Assembly (NCBI RefSeq): GCF_000355905.1
Contig: NZ_APLF01000019.1
Span: 1-40,888 of the forward strand
DNA length: 40,888 nucleotides
Reading direction: 5' to 3'
From: Psychroflexus gondwanensis ACAM 44
Lineage (GTDB): Bacteria; Bacteroidota; Bacteroidia; Flavobacteriales; Flavobacteriaceae
Position 1 is the stretch's first letter. Every line of letters starts with the position of its first letter. A program made the translations under genes and the position numbers. Shown here piece after piece: positions 16,309-24,026 of this stretch. The notes beneath the pieces were generated by a model. It was not told the DNA's origin. It searched no databases and was given only the letters and a program-made list of their open reading frames with translations.

Positions 16309-17544
16309 TTGATGATGACCCTAAAACAGCATTTTATAAATAGTCTTTACTATTTTCTTATAACAGCTGTTTTAGGGTTTTTTCTTAGACTGGAATCGAC
16401 AGCATTTAGTGTTGACATCCCAACACAGTATCGATTTATAGTCCACACACACTCACATATCGCCTTACTTGGCTGGGTGTATATAGCTTTAAGCAGTTTT
16501 ATCGTTTATTTTTTTGTTGAAAAATGGAACATCAATAAACACTATAGAAAAGTTTTTTGGGCAACACAATTTTGCATAATCGGTATGCTTATCTTTTTTC
16601 CCATTCAAGGTTATGCGTTGTTTTCTATAATTTTCTCAAGCCTTTTTCTGTTAGTTAGTTATGTGTTTTTTGGGTTTATTCTAAAACATACAAAAACACA
16701 ATTGAAATTAAAGAAATCCTTCTTACTTATCAAATATGCCTTATTGTATATGGTGATCTCATCGCTTGGACCCTGGGCTTTAGGCGCAATCATGACAACT
16801 CTAGGGAGCGAATCGGTATGGTATAAATTAGCGATCTATTTTTACCTGCACTTTCAGTATAATGCTTGGTTTGTGCTTGCTGCAATTGGGTTAATGGTGT
16901 TTTTACTGGAACAATCTAAAGTGAAAATTGAAAATAGAGCATTCTCAAAATTCATAGTGCTATTCAATATTGGTATTGTAGGTACATTTTTCCTATCCTG
17001 CCTCTGGGCAAGCTCACATTGGTCTTTGTATTTGTTGAGCAATTTAGGAAGTTTAACTTTATGGATAGGTTTATACTATTTGTGGAATTCCATAAAAAGT
17101 GAGTTTAGCACATTTTATCTAACACTGAGTAATCAATCCCGGTTTATACTCCAATTTCTAGTCTTAGTTTTCCTGCTGAAGTTACTTGTGCAAACATTAA
17201 GCGGCATACCTTACATAGCTGAAATTGCTACTTCAAACTTAGATGTAGTCATCGGATATTTACATTGGTTTTTCTTAGGCTTTATAAGCTTATTTTTATT
17301 GTTTTTAGCCTCTTATTTGCAATGGATTAAACTTTCTAATTTCAATTTAGGCCTTTACCTTCTCGCTTTTATTTTAACTGAATTTCTTATTTTTTATCGT
17401 GCTGCAACCGTTGTCCTGCAATGGGCATTTTTACCAAATTTGAATTTATATTTGGCAGTCGCTTCTTTATTATTCAGCGTTTCAATTATTGGAATAAGCT
17501 TACAGTCTATTTTTGCACCTCAAAGTAAAACCCAGAGGTTTTAA
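16309..17544 (+). CDS. Heme-copper-oxidase-like polytopic membrane protein
   Basis: This 411-aa protein has about eleven or twelve hydrophobic segments. His-bearing helices recall heme-copper oxidase subunit I or NnrS-type proteins: VHTHSHIALLGWVYIA (about 45-60), YFYLHFQYNAWFV (about 178-190) and VIGYLHWFFLGF (about 315). It is not a canonical NorB or CcoN, since the usual paired-His helix and the catalytic Tyr/Glu set are not obvious. Its position directly behind RIC and its likely NO-responsive promoter suggest a role in NO tolerance. The 3' end overlaps the convergent hemerythrin gene by 4 bp. The function is uncertain. Confidence 0.8.
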   Translation: MMMTLKQHFINSLYYFLITAVLGFFLRLESTAFSVDIPTQYRFIVHTHSHIALLGWVYIALSSFIVYFFVEKWNINKHYRKVFWATQFCIIGMLIFFPIQGYALFSIIFSSLFLLVSYVFFGFILKHTKTQLKLKKSFLLIKYALLYMVISSLGPWALGAIMTTLGSESVWYKLAIYFYLHFQYNAWFVLAAIGLMVFLLEQSKVKIENRAFSKFIVLFNIGIVGTFFLSCLWASSHWSLYLLSNLGSLTLWIGLYYLWNSIKSEFSTFYLTLSNQSRFILQFLVLVFLLKLLVQTLSGIPYIAEIATSNLDVVIGYLHWFFLGFISLFLLFLASYLQWIKLSNFNLGLYLLAFILTEFLIFYRAATVVLQWAFLPNLNLYLAVASLLFSVSIIGISLQSIFAPQSKTQRF

Positions 17545-18002
17545 GACCAAAATGGCGTTTGCCACATGGCACAACTTTGTTGATGTTTGTGTATTTCCTC
17601 GTAAATAGCAAGTTGCTGTTCACTCAATGTACTTTGTATTAAGTTAAATAACTCCCGTTCTTCCAAACGAATATGCTTTTGAAGTAATTCATAAATTCTT
17701 TTGAAATCTGCATGGGTTTTTTGCTGAATTTGAAAAAGCATCTTTAAGTCTTGATGTTGATCTATTGCTTCACTTACTAATTCATATTCGCCCTTCAGCA
17801 TTGGAAATAAACGTTCTTCTTCTAGCTGAAAATGCGGCAGCAAATGATTCTCCCAAAACCAAGTGGCATACTCTTCCATAGATTGAAGATCGGCTTTCTT
17901 AGACACTCCTTTTTGCAAACGCAGAGCAAAAACAAGTCCGTCGTGATGTTCACGACTTAAATTTCGTAGGGCTTTATGGCGTTTTATTGGTGGGTTGGGC
18001 AT
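17541..18002 (-). CDS. Hemerythrin-domain protein
   Basis: This 153-aa cytoplasmic protein carries hemerythrin-type ligands across four helices: RHKALRNLSREHHDG near the N-terminus, HLLPHFQLEEERLFP in the middle, and HIRLEERELFNLI near the C-terminus. Such proteins bind O2 or NO at a di-iron site. It is the last gene of a minus-strand run with the globin (37-bp gap) and the 3-TM protein, under a Crp/Fnr-type promoter. Its context supports a role in handling NO or O2. Confidence 0.85.
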   Translation of the reverse strand: MPNPPIKRHKALRNLSREHHDGLVFALRLQKGVSKKADLQSMEEYATWFWENHLLPHFQLEEERLFPMLKGEYELVSEAIDQHQDLKMLFQIQQKTHADFKRIYELLQKHIRLEERELFNLIQSTLSEQQLAIYEEIHKHQQSCAMWQTPFWS

Positions 18003-18039
18003 GATTAAAAATACTCTATAGCAAATCTAACCACATCTG

Positions 18040-18432
18040 TTAACTTATAGTATTTCTATCCATATAAATATTCATAAAAATATGTGAAGCCATTTTTCTA
18101 GCATTGTTCTTTGCTCGATCGGCTAATTCACCTTCAAAGTATTGATCTATAGTTTCGAACCAAAGATTTAACCAAATACCGAAATGTTTTTGCTCAATAC
18201 TTCCATTAAAGTGTTTGTCTACACGTTGGTGTGCCAATTTGGGATTTCCCTTATATTTTTGTTTAAAAAACAAATTCGTTTCCCAGAAATCGGTTAACTT
18301 TTCTAGATGTTCATCCCAATCTGAAATGCTTTCATTAAAAAAATGACCTATATCTTTATTCTGACGAATTTTTTCATAAAAATGATTTACTAATTTGGAT
18401 ACGTCTTCCCTTGTTTTTAAGTCGTGTTTCAT
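18040..18432 (-). CDS. Group III truncated haemoglobin
   Basis: This 130-aa globin matches group III truncated haemoglobins: the start KTREDVSKLVNHFYEKIRQN, then DIGHFFNES, the LTDFWETNLFFKQKYKGNP segment, HQRVDKHFNGSIEQKHF with the likely proximal His region, and WFETIDQYFEGELADRAK. These globins bind O2 and NO, and several are linked to NO detoxification. Its start overlaps the stop of the upstream 3-TM gene by one base. Confidence 0.93.
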   Translation of the reverse strand: MKHDLKTREDVSKLVNHFYEKIRQNKDIGHFFNESISDWDEHLEKLTDFWETNLFFKQKYKGNPKLAHQRVDKHFNGSIEQKHFGIWLNLWFETIDQYFEGELADRAKNNARKMASHIFMNIYMDRNTIS

Positions 18433-18716
18433 TAGAAAAAAATATAATAAGCAATTGTAAATAGGCTTGATAAAACACTAATTACCTGAATAAGAAAGGC
18501 CATCTTTGGTTTAAAACCAACTAAAACAGCTGCATTATAAATCATACAAATAATTACAATCCAACTCAGGTGAACAACATGGAATAGTGTGTTTCCATCA
18601 GCTAAAATCATCATTGCGGCAATAGAGCCCAAGCAACTTGAAGCGATAATACCCAATACAGAATTAGCCATGTAATACTTTGTAAAATCATCGGTTAAAC
18701 TCTTAACTAGATCCAT
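18432..18716 (-). CDS. Small 3-TM membrane protein, first gene of the globin operon
   Basis: This 94-aa protein has three hydrophobic segments (about residues 18-38, 45-65 and 73-93) and few charged residues. I do not recognise a named family. It is the first gene downstream of a Crp/Fnr-type box and overlaps the globin by one base, so it is coregulated with globin and hemerythrin. A membrane partner for NO or O2 handling is a guess from context only. Confidence 0.8.
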   Translation of the reverse strand: MDLVKSLTDDFTKYYMANSVLGIIASSCLGSIAAMMILADGNTLFHVVHLSWIVIICMIYNAAVLVGFKPKMAFLIQVISVLSSLFTIAYYIFF

Positions 18717-18738
18717 TGTCTTGTATTTTTAAGTTATC

Positions 18739-18746
18739 CAAAAATA
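18739..18746 (-). promoter_or_regulatory. -7 element of globin operon promoter
   Basis: Minus-strand TATTTTTG matches TAnnTTTG exactly, 22 bp upstream of the ATG at 18716. Confidence 0.65.
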
Positions 18747-18767
18747 CAAGTATGTATGACCACTGTT

Positions 18768-18783
18768 TATGATTTGAATCAAG
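18768..18783 (-). promoter_or_regulatory. Crp/Fnr-type box for globin operon
   Basis: TGA-TTTGAA-TCA occupies 18770-18781 (centre 18775.5), 29.5 bp from the first base of the minus-strand -7 element. It lies in the 88-bp gap below the Crp/Fnr gene and points toward the 3-TM/globin/hemerythrin run. Confidence 0.7.
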
Positions 18784-18804
18784 TCGGAATTATTTCAACT
18801 CATC

Positions 18805-19401
18805 TTACCTCAAAATCTTTCGTTTTTTAATTTGAATTTCACCTTTTTTTTCCAAGGCCTTACAGGCACGAATAACAGTTTCTACGCGCAATCCAGTGAG
18901 ATCGGCAATCTGCTGGCGAGTAAAATCGACTTCTAAAACATCCTCAGGATCTAGTTTATGGATATGCGTTTTGGTATAATCCAGCAACCTTACAATGCGA
19001 TGCTCGGGATCTTGTGAGGAAATCTCAGAAGCCATAATGGCTTTGTAGTACAAGCGGGACGCCAATACTTCAGAAATTTTAAAATGCGCTTCTGGGTGTT
19101 TTTTTAGCAAATCAAAAAAATCATCTTTTGGCAAACGAAAAATCTCTACGTCTGTAATAGTTTCTGCTCCTGCTGGATAGCCTACATCGGCAAATAAAGG
19201 CGGTTCACCAAAACTTTGATCTGGATAAAAAATCCCTTGTATAAATTCTTTGCCATCTCTATTAAAGTTATTCATCTTCACTTCACCCGTTTTGATTTGA
19301 TAATAAAACTGAGCTTTACTTCCGTAATCGAAAATAATATTACCTCTTTCAATTTCGAGAATTTCTGCCTTAAATTGGATCAATAATTTGGGATCTATCA
19401 T
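18805..19401 (-). CDS. Crp/Fnr family transcription regulator
   Basis: This 198-aa regulator has an N-terminal cyclic-nucleotide-binding fold (about residues 10-120: GSKAQFYYQIKTGEVKM, then FGEPPLF) and a C-terminal winged helix with FTRQQIADLTGLRVETVIRA. The recognition helix VETVIR has the Glu and Arg spacing of Fnr (VETISR), suited to TGA-N6-TCA half-sites like those nearby. It has a single Cys (IRACKAL), so an Fnr-type Fe-S cluster is ruled out; a heme-based or redox NO sensor like DNR is possible. It is divergent from the 127-aa gene at 19536 and probably regulates the island. Confidence 0.9.
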   Translation of the reverse strand: MIDPKLLIQFKAEILEIERGNIIFDYGSKAQFYYQIKTGEVKMNNFNRDGKEFIQGIFYPDQSFGEPPLFADVGYPAGAETITDVEIFRLPKDDFFDLLKKHPEAHFKISEVLASRLYYKAIMASEISSQDPEHRIVRLLDYTKTHIHKLDPEDVLEVDFTRQQIADLTGLRVETVIRACKALEKKGEIQIKKRKILR

Positions 19402-19486
19402 AAAACTAATTTATAAACTTAAAGATGTGGATTTTTCTGAAAACTAAATGTCTTAGAATCAGAATTTTTTATAAATCTATCGGTAA

Positions 19487-19502
19487 TGTGATTTAAGTCA
19501 CA
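19487..19502 (+). promoter_or_regulatory. Crp/Fnr-type box, perfect palindrome
   Basis: TGTGA-TTTAAG-TCACA has perfect 5-bp arms, centre 19494.5, exactly 29.5 bp from the first base of the -7 element TACTTTTG (19524-19531). It drives the small Cys protein and copper receptor genes and lies in the divergent gap with the Crp/Fnr gene. There is no matching -7 element toward the regulator, so autoregulation through this site is not obvious. Confidence 0.75.
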
Positions 19503-19523
19503 ATTCAAAGCCAGCATTCTCAT

Positions 19524-19531
19524 TACTTTTG
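19524..19531 (+). promoter_or_regulatory. -7 element very close to start codon
   Basis: TACTTTTG matches TAnnTTTG. The GTG start of the next gene is at 19536, only 4 bp after the element, so the transcript may be leaderless. Confidence 0.6.
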
Positions 19532-19535
19532 TAAA

Positions 19536-19919
19536 GTGAAAAATATCAAACTCAAGATAGCTCTTACCTTAAGCCTCGTGGTGCTTTTATTCACCGTAAA
19601 GTCTGCGTTTTGGCTATCGTATTATATTGTTTTCACCGATAATTTTGTAGAGAATTATTGTGAAAATACGGATCGCCCTGAGCTGGAATGTGATGGGAAA
19701 TGCTTTTTGAGTGATGTCCTCGATAACAAACAAACCGACACTCCAAAAAATGCTTCTATTTTTCTTGAAAGCAAACTTATTTTCACAACTCTATGTTCTG
19801 AAACTAATACTTTTACAAGTTTTTCTATCACCGAGGTAGAACACTCTTTTTTGTATACCTCGCACTATAAATTCCAACTCTTAAACAGAAGTTTTAAGCC
19901 ACCTATACGTTCCGTTTAA
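19536..19919 (+). CDS. Small Cys-containing exported or anchored protein beside copper receptor
   Basis: This 127-aa protein starts at GTG (MKNIKLKIALTLS). It has one N-terminal hydrophobic segment (about 8-32) and then a short Cys motif: C42, C52 and C56 in YCENTDRPELECDGKC. Similar short proteins with a Cys-x-Gly-Lys-Cys-like motif occur next to TonB receptors in Bacteroidota; their function is not known to me. It precedes the copper receptor by 49 bp and shares its regulated promoter, so a copper-related periplasmic role is plausible. Confidence 0.75.
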   Translation: MKNIKLKIALTLSLVVLLFTVKSAFWLSYYIVFTDNFVENYCENTDRPELECDGKCFLSDVLDNKQTDTPKNASIFLESKLIFTTLCSETNTFTSFSITEVEHSFLYTSHYKFQLLNRSFKPPIRSV

Positions 19920-19968
19920 CTCCAATTTTATTTAAAACAAATTAGTTAGACTTTTAAAAGGCTTAAAC

Positions 19969-22266
19969 ATGAAAATTATTTTAAGCGCCTTCATCTATTT
20001 GTTTAGTTCTATGATGCTTATAGCTCAAACTAAATCTATAGAGGTTAAAGACGCACAAACCAAAGAAACCCTTACTGGGGTTTACGCTATCGATCAAAAC
20101 AACAACAAGAATTATCATATTACCAACAACCAAATCTTACAATTAAAAATCGGTGAAACTTATAAGATTAGTCACATTGGCTATAGTTTTAAAATTTTAA
20201 GAGTTGAAACTACAACGCCAGATATCCTGTATTTGGAAGCTGAAAATACAGAGCTAGCAGAAGTTTTGGTCACAGGTAGAGTTTTTGAAGATCCAGTGAT
20301 GAACATCACTACACCAGACTTAAGTGAAAGAGTGACTCAGCCTAAAAATGTAGCAGACTTGTTTAGAGACATCAATGGATTTGGACTCATCAAACGCGGG
20401 AATTACGCTATTGATCCCTCTTTCCGTGCTTCACAATATGAGCAATTGAATATTCAATATGACGGAGGAACCAAAGTTATGCATGCGTGTCCAAACCGGA
20501 TGGATCCTATCACCACCCACGTCATGCCAGAGGATATTGCAAAAATTGAAGTTGTTCGCGGACCCTATACCATGCGTTATGGAGCTACTTTTGGAGGACT
20601 TATCAATATGGTGTCCAAACGACCAGAACTAGGAAACTATGGCTTTTCTGGAAGTGCTTCAACTGGATATGAAACCAATGGAAATTCATTGGTGAATATG
20701 GTTCGGCTTCAGTATGCCGAAGACAAGTTTGATGTTGTTGGGATGTATGGCTATCGTGATTTTGGTAATTATGAAGACGGTGCTGGAAGAGAAATTCCAT
20801 CATCGTTTAGAAGTATAGATTATAGCCTGCGTATGGGTTATAATTTCACTAGTCTTGAGCGTTTACAATTGCATTGGAGACAATCTTTTGGTAGAGATGT
20901 GCTTCATGCCTCTTTACCAATGGATTCAGATTATGATGATTCTTCCATGCTATCTCTGGATTATTACAAGAAAAGACCCGGGAAGACCTTGCAGAAAATT
21001 CAAGCTAAAGCCTATTTTTCTTATGTAGATCATCTCATGAGTAACAGCAGAAGAAGCAATTTCGAAACAGTGGAAGCTGTCTCTCCTGTTGAAGCGACAA
21101 CAGCTGGTGGTCGATTTGAACTAGAATGGAAACTTGCTGAGTTCTGGACGCTTTTTACTGGAACCGATGCGCTTTTAATAAGTAGAGACGGTGTGAGAAA
21201 TCGCTTAATAAAACAAAATATGATGGGAATGCCCCTCGATCCACCTCTGCAGCTTACCGACAAAATTTGGCAAGATTCGTTTATCAACGACTATGGCCTT
21301 TTTGCAGAGTCACGCTACAGAATCAATAGTTCTACGGTAATAAATGCAGGTGTTCGATATGATATGGTCAACTCAGACATTCAGGATCCCGAAGCAGATT
21401 TCCTAGCTTACTATCCAGGTTTGGGAAGCAGAACCGAGCATAATTTTAGTGCTACGGTATCGCTCAAAAAATTACTAGATGCCGATAATCAATTAGAATT
21501 TGCCTTTGGGCGTGGTGTGCGCTCTGCGAATATGATTGAGCGATTCATCAATCATTTTCAAGTTGGCCAAGATCCGTTTGAATACATTGGTAACCCTAAC
21601 TTGGACGCAGAAGTCAACAATCAATTTGAAGTTGCGTACACCGGGAAAAAAGAAATAGATGGATTCATCGATAAGTTAAATTGGGGAGCTTCTGTCTATT
21701 TCTCTCATTTCGAAAATTACATCGTAGCCATCATCGATCCTACCAAAACGAGAAAATTTATGCCCAACCAAGAACCTATCCATCCAAAAGTATTCAGAAA
21801 TCTAGATGATGCTTACAAAACAGGATTTGAAGCTAGCTTGGGCGTTAATTTCTTAACCCATTTTCAGTTGGATGCTGATTTGGCTTACGTGTATACCCGC
21901 AACGAAGATTTAAGCGAGTCTTTGCCCCTTACTCCTCCCCTTCGCAGTAAAATAAGTTTGCAGTACAGCAAGAACAAGTTTTGGGCAGCAACCGACTTAA
22001 GGATGGTCAGCCAACAAGATGAGCTGGCTACATCGTTTGGCGAAAATGAAGCTACACCTGGTTACGAATTGGTCGATTTTCGATTGGGTTACGAAATTTT
22101 CCCTGGGCTAGACTTAGGAGCAGCGGTTTTAAATGCTTTTGACCAGCAGTATTACGATCACCTAAATTTTGCCTTTAGAAACCAAGCCAATGCCAACTTA
22201 AGCGGACTGGAACGCCTTACCGATCCTGGTCAAAATTTTACAGTTTTCGTTAAATATGGATTTTAA
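19969..22266 (+). CDS. TonB-dependent copper receptor, OprC/NosA-like
   Basis: This 765-aa outer-membrane receptor has a signal peptide (to about AQ, residue 20), an N-terminal regulatory-like beta domain (to about 95), a plug (about 105-220: VADLFRDINGFGLIKRG, then IAKIEVVRGPYTMRYGATFG) and a beta-barrel ending in FVKYGF. The plug contains HACPNRMDPITTHV with C174 and M178, matching the CxxxM copper site of Pseudomonas OprC and NosA of denitrifiers. It should import copper across the outer membrane with TonB energy, feeding NosZ. Its promoter box links it to the nos regulon. Confidence 0.92.
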   Translation: MKIILSAFIYLFSSMMLIAQTKSIEVKDAQTKETLTGVYAIDQNNNKNYHITNNQILQLKIGETYKISHIGYSFKILRVETTTPDILYLEAENTELAEVLVTGRVFEDPVMNITTPDLSERVTQPKNVADLFRDINGFGLIKRGNYAIDPSFRASQYEQLNIQYDGGTKVMHACPNRMDPITTHVMPEDIAKIEVVRGPYTMRYGATFGGLINMVSKRPELGNYGFSGSASTGYETNGNSLVNMVRLQYAEDKFDVVGMYGYRDFGNYEDGAGREIPSSFRSIDYSLRMGYNFTSLERLQLHWRQSFGRDVLHASLPMDSDYDDSSMLSLDYYKKRPGKTLQKIQAKAYFSYVDHLMSNSRRSNFETVEAVSPVEATTAGGRFELEWKLAEFWTLFTGTDALLISRDGVRNRLIKQNMMGMPLDPPLQLTDKIWQDSFINDYGLFAESRYRINSSTVINAGVRYDMVNSDIQDPEADFLAYYPGLGSRTEHNFSATVSLKKLLDADNQLEFAFGRGVRSANMIERFINHFQVGQDPFEYIGNPNLDAEVNNQFEVAYTGKKEIDGFIDKLNWGASVYFSHFENYIVAIIDPTKTRKFMPNQEPIHPKVFRNLDDAYKTGFEASLGVNFLTHFQLDADLAYVYTRNEDLSESLPLTPPLRSKISLQYSKNKFWAATDLRMVSQQDELATSFGENEATPGYELVDFRLGYEIFPGLDLGAAVLNAFDQQYYDHLNFAFRNQANANLSGLERLTDPGQNFTVFVKYGF

Positions 22267-22277
22267 TTAGGTATTGG

Positions 22278-22422
22278 GCGTTTCAACGCGCTGTCCGTTT
22301 CTAGTCCGCAAGCCAAAAGCTAGAGATTCTAAGGCTGTAAAGGAGCTTCTAAGGTCGCTCTCCACAGCCAAGACTCTCTGGCTTTTGGCTTTTACGGGCT
22401 ATCCACTTCCATCACGAACGCA
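22278..22422 (+). repeat. 145-bp structured repeat, copy 1
   Basis: This segment is repeated at 28324-28468 with six substitutions in 145 positions. It folds well: the ends pair (GCGTTT with GAACGC), an internal stem joins AGCCAAAAGCT to GGCTTTTGGCT, and within it GGCTGT pairs with ACAGCC. It begins 12 bp after the receptor stop. Coding frames across it are incidental. Confidence 0.85.
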
Positions 22423-22491
22423 TATTACCAATTTCACTTCAAATGTGGCAAATCATCTTTTTTTTTATTGAAGCTTCAGTACTCATTTTTC

Positions 22492-22543
22492 AAAAAAAAA
22501 GCTAAGCATTCCAAGATGACTATTGGAATGCTTAGCTTTTTTT
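22492..22543 (+). terminator. Strong terminator before the efflux operon
   Basis: AAGCTAAGCATTCCAA pairs perfectly with TTGGAATGCTTAGCTT around an 8-nt loop, flanked by A and T runs on either side. It follows the copper receptor and the 145-bp repeat and can work in both directions. The rest of the 430-bp gap holds the repeat and the efflux promoter. Confidence 0.85.
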
Positions 22544-22668
22544 GGATCCCGGAAGAAAAAAATAATTCAGAGTTTTTTCGACATTTGGGAGGCAAATTGG
22601 TGTGAAACCAAAATTTTATAACCAAGCTTTATAGAACATTTGTTACATTCAGTGCACCTCTTAATTCC

Positions 22669-22676
22669 TAATTTTG
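22669..22676 (+). promoter_or_regulatory. -7 element upstream of efflux operon
   Basis: TAATTTTG matches TAnnTTTG, 21 bp before the ATG at 22698. A TTTG at 22639-22642 is several bases too far upstream for the usual -33 spacing. Confidence 0.5.
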
Positions 22677-22697
22677 CAATTATAAATTCAAAATAAA

Positions 22698-24026
22698 ATG
22701 AAGGCATACCTAATGATAATTCCAGTTATAGCTTTTCTATTTAATTTTGGGCAACTTCAGGCCCAAGAAGAAATGGAGTTTACTCTTGAAGAACTCAAGA
22801 GCCAAGTGCTTCAAAATAATAGATCACTTCAAATTAATGAAAGTGAATTTAGAAAAGCAAGAGCCCGCTATAGGCAAACCAATGCTGCGTTTTTACCTCA
22901 GCTTAGTGTTTCGCATAATTTTTATAGAACCAATAATCCCGTCCAAGCATTTGGAACATTATTGAACCAAGGAATTTTTACAGAGCAAGATTTTCAAATC
23001 GATAATTTGAACAATCCAAGTGCCATTTCCAATTTTACCACTGCTTTAAGCATTCAACAACCTCTTATCAATATTGAAAAGTGGGCTCAACGTTCTGCAC
23101 TAAACGCTCAAAAAGAAGCACAACAACTTCAAAATAAATTTGAAGAAAAAGCGCTTTTAGTTGAAGTGGAAAAACTTTATATGCAACTTCAGCTCGCTTA
23201 TAAAGGGGTTGAAGTACTAGAGCAAACTAGAAAAATTGCCGAGCAAAATTTTGAAAGTATTCAAAATTTTTATGACGAAGGTCTATTGATCATGCCAGAT
23301 TTACTAAGTGCAGAAGTAAGGTTAAATGAAGTTGAAAACGAATACATCGCGGCTTACAATCAACTCCAAAATCTTTCAGACTATCTTCTGTTTTTAATGA
23401 ACAGAGATGCTAATACTGTGGTAAAACCAGTTTCAAAACTTGGGCTTAATATTGTGGAGACTATGGACGCAAGTCAAATAGAAACAAGAGAAGACATTTT
23501 AGCAGTCGATTTGCAAACCAAGGCCCAATCCAAAATGCAAACTGCAGCCAAACATTCCTTTTTGCCAACGCTTAACGCTTTTGGAAACCTACAATGGTTT
23601 TCAGATGAAGCCTTTACAACCAACACAAGAAACTTTTTTGTAGGTGCTTCACTTAACTGGAATATTTTTGAAGGTGGTAAAAATATTGCAAAACTTCAAG
23701 AAGAAAATGCAAGTTTAGATCAAGCCAAACTAGAAGCTTCTAGGTATGCCTCCAATTCCAATATGGAGTTGGAAAAAGCAAAACGCCAATTTCGCGAGGC
23801 AGAGCAAAAACTTAATAGAAATAGACTATCCCTGAAGCAAGCAGAAAAAGCATACCAAATCAGGAAAGATAGATTTGGAGAAGGTCTTGAGCGCACTACA
23901 GATTTGCTGCGGGCAGAACAACTACAATCTTCTATGCGACTGGCTTACAACCAATCCATATTCGAGTTTAACTACGCTCAGTTATACATTCAATTTTTAG
24001 CAAACACCTATACTTATGAAAAATAA
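22698..24026 (+). CDS. TolC-family outer-membrane efflux protein
   Basis: This 442-aa protein has a signal peptide (to about QAQ, residue 22) and the two tandem TolC-type helical repeats, seen as SALNAQKEAQQLQNKFEEKA with a matching LEASRYASNSNMELEKAKRQ later, plus QPLINIEKWAQR and LNWNIFEGGKNIAKL. It forms the outer-membrane channel of a tripartite pump. Its end overlaps the adaptor gene by 11 bp. Confidence 0.93.
   Translation: MKAYLMIIPVIAFLFNFGQLQAQEEMEFTLEELKSQVLQNNRSLQINESEFRKARARYRQTNAAFLPQLSVSHNFYRTNNPVQAFGTLLNQGIFTEQDFQIDNLNNPSAISNFTTALSIQQPLINIEKWAQRSALNAQKEAQQLQNKFEEKALLVEVEKLYMQLQLAYKGVEVLEQTRKIAEQNFESIQNFYDEGLLIMPDLLSAEVRLNEVENEYIAAYNQLQNLSDYLLFLMNRDANTVVKPVSKLGLNIVETMDASQIETREDILAVDLQTKAQSKMQTAAKHSFLPTLNAFGNLQWFSDEAFTTNTRNFFVGASLNWNIFEGGKNIAKLQEENASLDQAKLEASRYASNSNMELEKAKRQFREAEQKLNRNRLSLKQAEKAYQIRKDRFGEGLERTTDLLRAEQLQSSMRLAYNQSIFEFNYAQLYIQFLANTYTYEK

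Noticed and set aside
22274-22471. 65-codon open frame across the 145-bp repeat
   Set aside because: The sequence is a structured repeat present twice; the frame has no family resemblance and is best explained by chance.
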